Below the pieces are notes generated by a model, which saw nothing but the letters and a program-made list of their open reading frames with translations, did no database searches and was not told the DNA's origin. Positions 38,417 through 46,770 of a stretch of 64,000 nt of DNA are shown here, piece after piece. Numbering within the stretch: position 1 is the first letter of the stretch; each line of letters begins with the position of its first letter. Both the position numbers and the translations under genes were made by a program. This DNA is from Flavobacterium micromati. Its GTDB lineage: Bacteria > Bacteroidota > Bacteroidia > Flavobacteriales > Flavobacteriaceae. The stretch is taken from contig NZ_FQWF01000009.1 of assembly GCF_900129585.1 (NCBI RefSeq), forward strand, positions 124,001 through 188,000, in the 5' to 3' direction.

Positions 38417-38698
38417 TCATAATTTACTAAGCACATCAAACAATATATTCGAATCAGCTACTACTTTCTCTAAAAAAATTCTAGATTTCATTCTTTTCAA
38501 AAAACGCTCTAAGAAATATGCTTTCTCACTGGTTTCACATTCAAAACTTAATCTTAAATCCCAAGGAATTCCCTTGGCAGTAAATGATCTGTCATATAAT
38601 CCAGAATTATGCTCACTCAGCCTTTTGACGACATCATCAGTAGTACCAACATAATACCTGTCTAATTTTTTAGAATAAAGTATATAAATGAAATACAT
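38417..38698 (-). CDS. GIY-YIG nuclease-family protein, copy 1
   Basis: 93 residues, a single UvrC/Slx1-like GIY-YIG domain. The two core strands are FIYILYS and YYVGTT (GIY and YIG positions), followed by Arg in DDVVKRLSEHN and a catalytic-type Glu in LERFLKRMKSR. There is no DNA-binding domain. The stop lies 8 bases before the tRNA-Leu remnant. The protein is identical to copy 2. Related small GIY-YIG genes are widespread next to RNA genes in Bacteroidetes; their substrate is unknown. Confidence 0.9.
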   Translation of the reverse strand: MYFIYILYSKKLDRYYVGTTDDVVKRLSEHNSGLYDRSFTAKGIPWDLRLSFECETSEKAYFLERFLKRMKSRIFLEKVVADSNILFDVLSKL

Positions 38699-38715
38699 TT
38701 AAAAATTATCTAATA

Positions 38716-38746
38716 AAAAAGCTTCAAACATAGTTTGAAGCTTTTT
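38716..38746 (-). terminator. Terminator hairpin, copy 1
   Basis: AAAAAGCTTCAAAC and GTTTGAAGCTTTTT, 14-bp perfect stem with a 3-base loop; duplicate of the hairpin behind tRNA-Leu. It would end the transcript of GIY-YIG copy 2. Confidence 0.8.
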
Positions 38747-38750
38747 CTTG

Positions 38751-38788
38751 TACTCAGAGCGGCTCCGAAGCTTCGGAGTTGAACCCGC
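38751..38788 (-). repeat. tRNA-Leu 3'-end remnant with palindrome, copy 2
   Basis: Identical to the remnant at 38372-38409, 379 bases away, including the CTCCGAAGCTTCGGAG palindrome in the T arm. Confidence 0.85.
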
Positions 38789-38795
38789 TATTATA

Positions 38796-39077
38796 TCATA
38801 ATTTACTAAGCACATCAAACAATATATTCGAATCAGCTACTACTTTCTCTAAAAAAATTCTAGATTTCATTCTTTTCAAAAAACGCTCTAAGAAATATGC
38901 TTTCTCACTGGTTTCACATTCAAAACTTAATCTTAAATCCCAAGGAATTCCCTTGGCAGTAAATGATCTGTCATATAATCCAGAATTATGCTCACTCAGC
39001 CTTTTGACGACATCATCAGTAGTACCAACATAATACCTGTCTAATTTTTTAGAATAAAGTATATAAATGAAATACAT
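38796..39077 (-). CDS. GIY-YIG nuclease-family protein, copy 2
   Basis: 93 residues and identical in protein sequence to the copy at 38417-38698; the flanking DNA is duplicated with it. It starts 53 bases after the 3' end of tRNA-Leu(UAA), with the tRNA terminator hairpin in between. Identity of both copies implies a very recent duplication, or gene conversion, or an assembly duplication. Either copy could be functional, since all visible GIY-YIG residues are kept. Confidence 0.9.
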   Translation of the reverse strand: MYFIYILYSKKLDRYYVGTTDDVVKRLSEHNSGLYDRSFTAKGIPWDLRLSFECETSEKAYFLERFLKRMKSRIFLEKVVADSNILFDVLSKL

Positions 39078-39094
39078 TTAAAAATTATCTAATA

Positions 39095-39125
39095 AAAAAG
39101 CTTCAAACATAGTTTGAAGCTTTTT
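39095..39125 (-). terminator. Terminator of the tRNA-Gly/tRNA-Leu transcript
   Basis: Perfect 14-bp hairpin AAAAAGCTTCAAAC/GTTTGAAGCTTTTT with loop of three, 5 bases after the tRNA-Leu 3' end on the minus strand. Confidence 0.85.
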
Positions 39126-39129
39126 CTTG

Positions 39130-39215
39130 TACTCAGAGCGGGACTTGAACCCGCACGAACATTGCTGTTCACTGGATTTTAAGTCCAGCGTGTCTACCAA
39201 TTTCACCATCCGAGC
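39130..39215 (-). tRNA. tRNA-Leu(UAA)
   Basis: 86 bases with a long variable arm, class II. The acceptor pairs GCTCGGA with TCTGAGT (two G-U pairs). The anticodon stem-loop is CTGGA-CTTAAAA-TCCAG, giving anticodon UAA for codon UUA. T arm GCGGG-TTCAAGT-CCCGC. CCA is not encoded. It follows tRNA-Gly by 14 bases, in one transcript. Confidence 0.95.
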
Positions 39216-39229
39216 ATTATGTGATGTGG

Positions 39230-39302
39230 AGCGAAAAACGGGGCTCGAACCCGCGACCTCGACCTTGGCAAGGTCGCGCTCTACCAACTGAGCTATTTTC
39301 GC
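39230..39302 (-). tRNA. tRNA-Gly(GCC)
   Basis: 73 bases. Acceptor stem GCGAAAA with TTTTCGC, discriminator U. Anticodon stem-loop CGACC-TTGCCAA-GGTCG gives anticodon GCC. D arm contains AGCTCAGTTGGTAGAGC and T loop GGGTTCGAGCCC. CCA is not encoded. Confidence 0.95.
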
Positions 39303-39450
39303 ATTTTCAATTTTTAGAAAGAACCGCGATACTTGTTCTGTATTGCGGAGGCAAATTTAGGACATTTATTGAATTACACAAGCCTTTTTTACAAATATTT
39401 TTGATATAAAAGTTAACCTTCTGATAACCTCAACTTTAAAATCAAAAAAA

Positions 39451-42078
39451 TTATTTTCTAGTAAGCATTCTTTTAATTTCATTGAGTTTCATCAATGCTT
39501 CCATAGGTGTTATGGTATTTATGTCAAGATTTAATATCTCGTCTTTGATTTCTTCGAGCAAAGGATCATCCAAATTAAAAAAACTCATTTGCATTTGATC
39601 TGCTTGTTCGCCTTTTAGAACACTAGCAATTTTAATTCCATTTAGCGCATCACTAGAATGATTTTTTTCTAATTTTTTCAAAAGTTTTTGGGCTTTCAAA
39701 ATTACAATTTGCGGCATTCCAGCCATTTTTGCGACATGTATTCCAAAACTATGCGCGCTTCCCCCTTTTACCAACTTCCGAATAAAAAGCACCGTATCTT
39801 TGAGTTCTTTTACAGCAACGTTGTAATTTTGAATTCTTGGAAGCGATTCGCTCATTTCATTCAATTCGTGATAGTGCGTGGCAAATAAGGTTTTGGGTTG
39901 CGAAGGGTGCTCATGTAAAAACTCTGCAATCGCCCATGCTATCGATATTCCATCATAAGTGCTGGTTCCTCGTCCGATTTCGTCTAATAAAACTAAACTA
40001 CGATCCGAAATATTATTCAAGATAGAAGCGGTTTCGTTCATTTCGACCATAAAAGTCGATTCGCCCATCGAAATATTATCACTCGCTCCTACTCTAGTAA
40101 AAATCTTATCGACAATTCCCATTCTTACGCTTTCTGCCGGAACAAAGCAACCCATTTGCGCTAGTAGTACAATTAGCGCAGTTTGTCTTAAAATAGCCGA
40201 TTTTCCAGACATGTTTGGTCCCGTGATCATAATCAGCTGTTGTGTTTCTCGATCCAAGAAAACATCATTTGCAATATATGGCATTCCAACGGGCAATTGC
40301 TTCTCGATCACCGGATGCCGCCCGTTTTTAATTTCGAGTTCAAATGTTTCATCTAATTCAGGACAAACATATTTATTTTCAATTGCTAATTGGGTAAACG
40401 AACACAAACAATCTAATTGTGCAATTAAATTCGCATTCATTTGCACTGGTTTGATATACGTAGCAATCCAACTGACTAATTGCTCAAATAGCTCAACTTC
40501 TATTTTGTAAATTTTTTCTTCAGCGCCTAGAATTTTAGTTTCGTATTCTTTTAATTCTTCGGTGATATAGCGTTCTGCATTTACTAAAGTTTGTTTCCTA
40601 ATCCATTCTGTTGGAACTTTGTCTTTGTGCATGTTTCGCACTTCGATGTAGTAACCAAAAACATTGTTAAATGAAATCTTTAAAGATGAAATCCCCGTTG
40701 CTTGGGATTCGCGTTTTTCAATTCCTTCTAAGAATTCCTTACCAGAAGTTGACACCGCTCTGAGATCGTCTAATTCAGCGTGAACACCTTTAGCAATTGC
40801 ATTTCCTTTGGCAACAGCCACAGGAGCATTCTGATTAAGCACTGTTTTTATTTTTTCGCGCAGTAATTCGCAGCTATGTAAGCTATCACCAATAACCTTC
40901 ACGGCTTCTTGCGGACTGGCTAACGCCAGCGTCTTGATAGGAATAATCGCGTCTAATGACTCCTTCAAATTAACTACTTCGCGTGGTGATACTTTTCCCG
41001 TTGCAATTTTAGAAATTAAACGTTCTAAATCAGAAATTTGCTTGATTTGATTTTGAATATTCTTTAAAACGTCCTGATTCTCTTTTAAATAAGAAACCAC
41101 TTCGTGTCGACTTTTAATTTTATTAGCGTCTTTCAAAGGCAAAGCAAGCCACCTTTTAAGCAAACGACCACCCATTGGCGAAAGCGTTTTATCAATAACA
41201 TCGATCAGCGTTACGGCATTTGGATTATAACTATGATACAATTCAAGATTGCGAATTGTAAATCGATCCATCCAGACGTAAGCATCCTCAGCGATGCGTT
41301 GAATACTCGTAATATGTTGCACGCGATTATGCTGTGTCTCTGACAGATAATATAAAATAGCACCGGAAGCGATAATTCCTTCTTTGAGTTCCTCAATGCC
41401 AAATCCTTTGAGAGAAACGGTTTGAAAATGTTTAGTTAAAGTTTCAAAAGCGTAATCTTCATTATAAATCCAATCTTCGAGGTAGAAACTATGATAATCA
41501 TCCCCGAAAATTTCTCGAAACTCGCTCTTGTTATTTTTAGGAATTAAAACTTCACTCGGACTAAAATTCTGTAATAGCTTATCGATATATTCAGCATTTC
41601 CTTGAGCAGTTAAAAATTCACCCGTGGAAACATCTAAAAATGAAATTCCGATCGATTTACTTACAAAATAAACTGATGCTAAAAAATTATTCGTTTTAGA
41701 TTGCAAAACCTCATCATTCATAGAAACGCCTGGAGTTACTAGTTCAGTAACACCACGTTTTACAATGGTTTTTGTCATTTTAGGATCTTCTAGCTGATCA
41801 CAGATCGCAACTCGAAGACCCGCCTTGACTAGTTTAGGCAAATAAGTATTGATGGAATGATGCGGAAAGCCAGCAAGCGCGGTTTCTGTCTCAGATCCAG
41901 CACCTCTTTTTGTTAATGTGATGCCTAAAATCTTTGAAGCTCTCACAGCATCATCGCCAAAAGTTTCATAAAAATCTCCTACGCGAAACAATAAACAAGC
42001 ATCAGGATATTTCCTCTTGATGTCGTTGTATTGTTTCATTAAAGGCGTTTCTTTAACCAATTTATCTTTTGATGCCAA
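39451..42078 (-). CDS. mutS: DNA mismatch repair protein MutS
   Basis: Recognises mismatches and starts repair. 875 residues. Mismatch-binding Phe-x-Glu is in RVGDFYETFGDDA; then connector, lever and clamp domains; the ATPase has GPNMSGKSAILRQTAL (about residue 619; Ala replaces the usual Thr after GKS), the Walker B LVLLDEIGRGTSTYDG and the switch TLFATHYHEL. The Ala substitution is usual in this phylum as far as I recall. Transcribed away from the DUF1573 gene. Confidence 0.96.
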   Translation of the reverse strand: MASKDKLVKETPLMKQYNDIKRKYPDACLLFRVGDFYETFGDDAVRASKILGITLTKRGAGSETETALAGFPHHSINTYLPKLVKAGLRVAICDQLEDPKMTKTIVKRGVTELVTPGVSMNDEVLQSKTNNFLASVYFVSKSIGISFLDVSTGEFLTAQGNAEYIDKLLQNFSPSEVLIPKNNKSEFREIFGDDYHSFYLEDWIYNEDYAFETLTKHFQTVSLKGFGIEELKEGIIASGAILYYLSETQHNRVQHITSIQRIAEDAYVWMDRFTIRNLELYHSYNPNAVTLIDVIDKTLSPMGGRLLKRWLALPLKDANKIKSRHEVVSYLKENQDVLKNIQNQIKQISDLERLISKIATGKVSPREVVNLKESLDAIIPIKTLALASPQEAVKVIGDSLHSCELLREKIKTVLNQNAPVAVAKGNAIAKGVHAELDDLRAVSTSGKEFLEGIEKRESQATGISSLKISFNNVFGYYIEVRNMHKDKVPTEWIRKQTLVNAERYITEELKEYETKILGAEEKIYKIEVELFEQLVSWIATYIKPVQMNANLIAQLDCLCSFTQLAIENKYVCPELDETFELEIKNGRHPVIEKQLPVGMPYIANDVFLDRETQQLIMITGPNMSGKSAILRQTALIVLLAQMGCFVPAESVRMGIVDKIFTRVGASDNISMGESTFMVEMNETASILNNISDRSLVLLDEIGRGTSTYDGISIAWAIAEFLHEHPSQPKTLFATHYHELNEMSESLPRIQNYNVAVKELKDTVLFIRKLVKGGSAHSFGIHVAKMAGMPQIVILKAQKLLKKLEKNHSSDALNGIKIASVLKGEQADQMQMSFFNLDDPLLEEIKDEILNLDINTITPMEALMKLNEIKRMLTRK

Positions 42079-42208
42079 CTTCCTTACTATTTAAAAAATG
42101 AATGAATAATCGAACAGCGAATTTAATTATTTATTGGCACTTTTACTGATTCCATAAAATAATTAATATTTTTAAGTCTATTTTAAGCCAATGGCATGAT
42201 TTTTTCTT

Positions 42209-42216
42209 TAAATTTG
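42209..42216 (+). promoter_or_regulatory. TAAATTTG -7 element for the DUF1573 gene
   Basis: TAnnTTTG match 26 bases before the DUF1573 ATG, in the region divergent from mutS. Confidence 0.55.
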
Positions 42217-42242
42217 GCGAACCAATAAAAAAACTTAAGAAA

Positions 42243-42701
42243 ATGAAAAAAATAGTAACGCTAGCATTATTACTAGTTTTAGGAGTAACAGCTTCTAATG
42301 CTCAACAAACATCAAAAAAAGTTAACAAAATTAAAGCTAAAACTACATCAGTTGCAACTTCAAAAGTGGAAGGTGCAGGAATGGTTTTCGCTAATGAGAC
42401 CATAGATTACGGTACTGTTGCTTATAATTCTGATGGAAAACGTGAGTTTGTATTTACCAACAACGGTAACAAACCATTAATTATCACTAATGCACAAGGA
42501 TCATGTGGATGTACTGTTCCATCTTATCCAAAAGAGCCGATTGCTCCTGGAGCAAAAGGAGTAATAGGAGTAAAATATGATACTTCAAGAGGTGGTCAAA
42601 CTTTTACAAAGACAATTACTTTAACAACCAATGCTACCGTTCCAAATAAAACGCTTACAATAAAAGGAAATGTATTGGCTGCTGAGACTGTAAAAAGTTA
42701 A
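42243..42701 (+). CDS. Secreted DUF1573 protein
   Basis: 152 residues with a signal peptide ending SNAQ (about 21). The mature part is one Ig-like ASPM/SPD-2/Hydin-type beta sandwich: FANETIDYGTVAYNSDGKRE, FTNNGNKPLIITNAQGSCGC, then IAPGAKGVIGVKYDTS and a final strand. The two Cys in SCGC are typical of the family. Exported; role unknown. It has its own promoter and terminator. Confidence 0.9.
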   Translation: MKKIVTLALLLVLGVTASNAQQTSKKVNKIKAKTTSVATSKVEGAGMVFANETIDYGTVAYNSDGKREFVFTNNGNKPLIITNAQGSCGCTVPSYPKEPIAPGAKGVIGVKYDTSRGGQTFTKTITLTTNATVPNKTLTIKGNVLAAETVKS

Positions 42702-42720
42702 TTTAAAAAAATATATAATG

Positions 42721-42752
42721 AAAGCTTCCATTAATTTCGGAGGCTTTTTTTT
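42721..42752 (+). terminator. Terminator of the DUF1573 gene
   Basis: AAAGCTTCC pairs with GGAGGCTTT (one T-G pair), followed by a run of T. Confidence 0.8.
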
Positions 42753-42768
42753 TGAATAATATCCAGAA

Positions 42769-43311
42769 ATGAGAAAACTTGAAAATAGCGAACTAGACAG
42801 AAAATCAGTCGAAGATTTTAAACAATCTGAAAAAACACCTTTAATTCTGGTTTTGGATGACATTCGTAGTTTGCACAATATTGGTTCCGTTTTTAGAACC
42901 GCCGATGCATTTTTAATTGAAAAAATATATTTATGCGGAATTACGGCAACGCCTCCAAACAAGGAAATTCACAAAACGGCACTTGGCGCAACTGAAACAG
43001 TTTGCTGGGAACACCATGAAAATGTATTAGAAGTAATTCATTCATTGAAAAAGGATAATGTACTTACACTTGCCATTGAACAAGTGGAAAGTGCTATTTT
43101 TCTTCAAAATTTTAAAGTTGAAAAAGATAAAAAGTATGCATTGATTTTTGGAAATGAAGTATATGGAGTTTCGCAGGAAGCAGTTGCACTATGCGATGGA
43201 TCGATTGAAATTCCGCAATTAGGAACTAAACATTCACTAAACATCTCAGTGAGTGCTGGAATTGTAGTTTGGGATTTATTCCAAAAAATGAATTGGCCTG
43301 TTAAAATTTAG
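42769..43311 (+). CDS. TrmH-family (SpoU) RNA methyltransferase
   Basis: 180 residues, deep trefoil-knot SPOUT fold. The three motifs are visible: motif 1 DDIRSLHNIGSVFRTADAF, motif 2 IFGNEVYGVS and motif 3 HSLNISVSAGIVVWDL, which holds the SAM. It probably methylates ribose 2'-OH of a tRNA or rRNA base, like TrmH or RlmB; the length (no N-terminal substrate domain) fits the small TrmH/TrmL type, but I cannot fix the target. It follows DUF1573 with a terminator in between. Confidence 0.88.
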   Translation: MRKLENSELDRKSVEDFKQSEKTPLILVLDDIRSLHNIGSVFRTADAFLIEKIYLCGITATPPNKEIHKTALGATETVCWEHHENVLEVIHSLKKDNVLTLAIEQVESAIFLQNFKVEKDKKYALIFGNEVYGVSQEAVALCDGSIEIPQLGTKHSLNISVSAGIVVWDLFQKMNWPVKI

Positions 43312-43341
43312 CATTTAAAAAGAATAATGTAATTTTATAAA

Positions 43342-45459
43342 ATGAGAATTAACAAATTATCATTTTTAACATTATTACTCATTCTTGGCTCAATTGCTAG
43401 AGCACAAACCACCCCGCCTAAAATTTTAGCAACAGGAAATCAGATCTTTTGTGCTGGAACAAGTATTAAGATAGTTACTAATGTTACAATAACTCATGAC
43501 CCAACCGATCCTAGTTCTGACGCAATTTTTATTCAAATTTCATCTGGTTATGTTTTTAATGAAGATTTATTAACATTAACCAATCCTGTTTTACATCCAA
43601 ATATCATTACAACTTGGAGTCCTGCCGAAGGTAAATTGAAATTATCCAGTCCAACTGGAAATCCTGTCCTTTTTTCAGACTTTGAAAATGCTATCAAAGA
43701 CGTGGAGTATAGCAGTTCGTCATTATCTCCAACTGGAAGTCGCGATTTTTCGATTAATATAGGTTTTGGAACGGCAAATTACTTGCCTAGAAACGGTCAC
43801 TTTTATGAATTTATTCCAAGTTTAGATATTACATGGACCGAAGCAAAAGCTTTGGCTACTACAAAATTTTATTATGGCCTGCAAGGATACTTAGCTACTT
43901 TAACCGCTGCTGATGAGGCACAATTAGCTGGAGCACAAGCGCCAGAAGCTGGATGGATAGGTGGTAGTGATGCAGATACTGAGGGAGTTTGGAGATGGTT
44001 AACTGGTCCTGAAGGACTTGCTAATGGTGGCGCAGGAACTATTTTTTGGAACGGAAATGCTAGTGGTAGCAGTCCTAATTTTGCTTTTTGGAATACAAAT
44101 AATAATTTTCAGGAACCTAATAATCTAAATGGAAATGAACATTATGCACATATTACAAATCCAAACCTCGTTGGGTCAGTTACAGGCGGATGGAACGACC
44201 TTGCTAACACTGGCGGACCTGGATTCTACCGTCCCCAAGGATTTATCGTTGAATACGGTGGAATGCCAGGAGATCCTGTCCTTGAAGTATCAGCAAGTAC
44301 AAAAATTACAATTCCTCAAATAATAGGCACAACTCCTGACTCTCGATGTGAATCAGGAAGCGTAACGCTTCGAGCTTCGGCGTCAAATGGAGCGGTAAAT
44401 TGGTTCGATAGTGCAATAGCAGGAACACTATTATTTACAGGTACTACTTACACAACGCCGCCACTCACTAGCTCAACGACTTATTTTGTATCGGCAGAAT
44501 GTTCACCGCGGACGCCAATTATTGCAACAATAAATAGTATACCTACCGTGAGTATAATTACAGCATTCAACTCAAGATGTGGCTCTGGAACAGTAATCTT
44601 AGATGCAACAAGTAATATAGGAATTATAAACTGGTATTTATCACCTACTGGCGGAACAATTCAAGGAACTGGAACAAGTTTCACAACACCAAATCTCACA
44701 GCAAACACTAATTATTACGCGGAAGCAGAAAACAATGGTTGCGTTTCTCTTGACAGAAAATTAATAGAAGTAAAAATTTATAGTCCTCCATTAGTGCAAG
44801 ATCAAGAATTGACAAAGTGCCAGTCTAGCACCATAACATTAGACGCTTTACTCCCTAATATGTCTTATTTATGGTCTACTGGCGAGACGACGCAACAAAT
44901 AATGGTTTCTCAGATAGGAAATTACACTGTAGATGTTACCAGTTTTTCACCTGAAAATTGTACAAGTCGCAAAAAAATTAAAGTAATTGAAAATAAAATT
45001 CCCGAAATTAATACTGTTGAGGTAGACCAAACGACGGTAACCGTTAATTTAAAAGATCCTCAAAATTATTTTGAATACTCAATTGATGGTATCAATTATC
45101 AAAGTTCGAATGAGTTTAATAATGTTTCCAGTGGATTGCAAACTGCTTATGTAAGAGACAAAAATCTATGCAGCAGTGATAGTGCGGAGTTTATTGTGTT
45201 AAGAATTCCCAAGTTCTTCACGCCAAACAACGACAATTATAATGACGTTTGGGAAGTTCAAGGCCTTGCAAATTATCCTAAAGCTCAAGTGTCAATTTTC
45301 GATAGGTATGGAAAATTAATTACACGACTTGATAGTTCCAAATTAAGCTGGGATGGAACTTTTAATAAAATTCCGTTGCCTGCATCCGACTATTGGTATA
45401 TTCTAAATATTGATTTATCAAGTATTACGATGAAAGGACATTTCTCTTTAAAACGATAA
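43342..45459 (+). CDS. T9SS-secreted protein with C-type lectin-like and CHU_C domains
   Basis: 705 residues with a signal peptide ending ARAQ (about 22). Residues about 150-310 look like a C-type lectin domain: FYEFIPSLDITWTEAKALA, GWIGGSDADTEGVWRW, WNTNNNFQEPNNLNGNEHYA and GFIVEYGG. Two Ig-like (Ig_7-type) repeats follow (about 330-490). The last 85 residues (IPKFFTPNNDNYNDVWEV to SLKR) match the CHU_C/gliding-motility C-terminal domain, the type B T9SS sorting signal. It is a predicted cell-surface or released adhesin; the ligand is unknown. Confidence 0.9.
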   Translation: MRINKLSFLTLLLILGSIARAQTTPPKILATGNQIFCAGTSIKIVTNVTITHDPTDPSSDAIFIQISSGYVFNEDLLTLTNPVLHPNIITTWSPAEGKLKLSSPTGNPVLFSDFENAIKDVEYSSSSLSPTGSRDFSINIGFGTANYLPRNGHFYEFIPSLDITWTEAKALATTKFYYGLQGYLATLTAADEAQLAGAQAPEAGWIGGSDADTEGVWRWLTGPEGLANGGAGTIFWNGNASGSSPNFAFWNTNNNFQEPNNLNGNEHYAHITNPNLVGSVTGGWNDLANTGGPGFYRPQGFIVEYGGMPGDPVLEVSASTKITIPQIIGTTPDSRCESGSVTLRASASNGAVNWFDSAIAGTLLFTGTTYTTPPLTSSTTYFVSAECSPRTPIIATINSIPTVSIITAFNSRCGSGTVILDATSNIGIINWYLSPTGGTIQGTGTSFTTPNLTANTNYYAEAENNGCVSLDRKLIEVKIYSPPLVQDQELTKCQSSTITLDALLPNMSYLWSTGETTQQIMVSQIGNYTVDVTSFSPENCTSRKKIKVIENKIPEINTVEVDQTTVTVNLKDPQNYFEYSIDGINYQSSNEFNNVSSGLQTAYVRDKNLCSSDSAEFIVLRIPKFFTPNNDNYNDVWEVQGLANYPKAQVSIFDRYGKLITRLDSSKLSWDGTFNKIPLPASDYWYILNIDLSSITMKGHFSLKR

Positions 45460-45487
45460 ATACAATTCGTAGACTGTTCCTAAATAA

Positions 45488-46633
45488 TTAATTTTGTTTG
45501 TGAGTGATTTTCTTTTGAATTTCGTTTAAAATAAAAATATAGTCTTCTTGATTTTTTACAAAATCACGATCTGAAACATCGATAATTAAAACATTCAAAT
45601 CTGTTTGTGATTTAATGTAGTCTAAATATCCGTTATTGATTTTGTCTAAATAATCAGCAGCAATTTTTTGCTCGTAGCTTCTACCTCTTTTCTTTATATT
45701 TTGTAATAGTCGCTCTGAATTTTGATATAAATAAACATACAAATCAGGCTTTGGCATTTCTTTATAAATGATATCAAATAGATTGCGGTACAAGCGATAC
45801 TCATCGTCAGCAAGTGTGATTTTTGCAAAAATAAGAGATTTAAAAATATGATAATCAGCAACAATAAAATCTTTAAATAAGTCAAATTGCGCCAAATCAT
45901 CTGATAATTGTTGGTATCTGTCAGCAAGGAAAGACATTTCTAATGGAAACGCATACCGATTTTGATCTTTATAGAACTTTGGCAAAAAAGGATTGTCAGC
46001 AAAACGTTCTAACACTGTTTTTGCGTTAAAATCCTCAGCTATTTTAGTTGCCAATGTCGTTTTTCCAGCTCCAATATTTCCCTCGAAAGCAACGTAATTA
46101 AATTGTTCTAACGCAATACTCTGTAAAGGAAATTTTAAATATTGTACTACATTACATATACTTTCATCTGGCGACTCTTTTAATAACTCTACAATTGTTT
46201 TCTTAAAAATGGGATGTTTCCAATCTAATTTTAAGTCTTGACAAGGTAACAAGACAAAATTTCTATTTTGCATCAAACGATGCGGAACTTGCAGCTTGTC
46301 TGAATTAATAATTTCCTCATCAAAAGCTATAATATCAATATCAATTATTCGAGATTCATAACCTACGACACCACTGCGAACTCTACCTAACTTTTTTTCA
46401 ATTTTTAGAACTTGGTTTAAAACTTTTTGTGCTGAGTTGGAACTATGAATAAGTAGCGCGCAGTTAAAAAAGGAATCACTATCAAAGCCCCATGACGGAG
46501 TTTCATACAATCTAGAAACTTTGATTACCGTTCCCACTGCTTTATGAAGTAATACAATACAATTTTCTATGTTTTCTAAACGATTGCCTTGATTACTTCC
46601 AACTGATAAAATGACCTGATGTTGTGATTTCAT
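45488..46633 (-). CDS. folK: Bifunctional HPPK (FolK) and deoxynucleoside kinase fusion
   Basis: 381 residues with two domains. Residues 1-165 are HPPK: ILSVGSNQGNRLENI, RLYETPSWGF, LKIEKKLGRVR and ESRIIDIDIIAFD, VPHRLMQNRNFVLLP; it transfers pyrophosphate to hydroxymethyl-dihydropterin in folate synthesis. Residues about 175-381 are a deoxynucleoside kinase with P-loop FEGNIGAGKTTLA and ERFADNPFLPKF, KRGRSYEQ. The fusion is common in Bacteroidetes and combines folate and nucleotide-salvage activities. The gene converges with the lectin gene. Confidence 0.93.
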   Translation of the reverse strand: MKSQHQVILSVGSNQGNRLENIENCIVLLHKAVGTVIKVSRLYETPSWGFDSDSFFNCALLIHSSNSAQKVLNQVLKIEKKLGRVRSGVVGYESRIIDIDIIAFDEEIINSDKLQVPHRLMQNRNFVLLPCQDLKLDWKHPIFKKTIVELLKESPDESICNVVQYLKFPLQSIALEQFNYVAFEGNIGAGKTTLATKIAEDFNAKTVLERFADNPFLPKFYKDQNRYAFPLEMSFLADRYQQLSDDLAQFDLFKDFIVADYHIFKSLIFAKITLADDEYRLYRNLFDIIYKEMPKPDLYVYLYQNSERLLQNIKKRGRSYEQKIAADYLDKINNGYLDYIKSQTDLNVLIIDVSDRDFVKNQEDYIFILNEIQKKITHKQN

Positions 46634-46672
46634 ATTAACCGCAAATTAACTAAAAGAATTTTAGAATAGAAG

Positions 46673-46680
46673 TATCTTTG
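46673..46680 (+). promoter_or_regulatory. TATCTTTG -7 element for sppA
   Basis: TAnnTTTG match 90 bases before the sppA ATG, implying a leader of about 83 bases, longer than most genes here. Confidence 0.5.
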
Positions 46681-46770
46681 CTCAGAGTGTTAATAAATAA
46701 TTTTAGATTTTTTTTCTATAAAAACTGTAACATATTGACCTCAATTGAGACTTATTAAAAAAATATAGAT

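Larger units (their letters stand above)
38356..39113. repeat. Two tandem 379-base copies of a tRNA-Leu-end/GIY-YIG module
   Basis: Unit 1 is 38356-38734 and unit 2 is 38735-39113; on reading they appear identical. A third partial copy begins at 39114 and runs about 28 bases into the 3' end of the real tRNA-Leu gene. Each unit carries a tRNA-Leu 3'-end remnant, one complete GIY-YIG gene and (unit 2 side) a terminator hairpin. Unit 1 has a different, diverged left edge. Confidence 0.9.

Noticed and set aside
38316-38654. Plus-strand reading frames of 112 and 84 codons over the GIY-YIG modules (38316-38654, 38779-39033)
   Set aside because: They are exact antisense shadows of the minus-strand GIY-YIG genes, whose motifs and stop placement are convincing.
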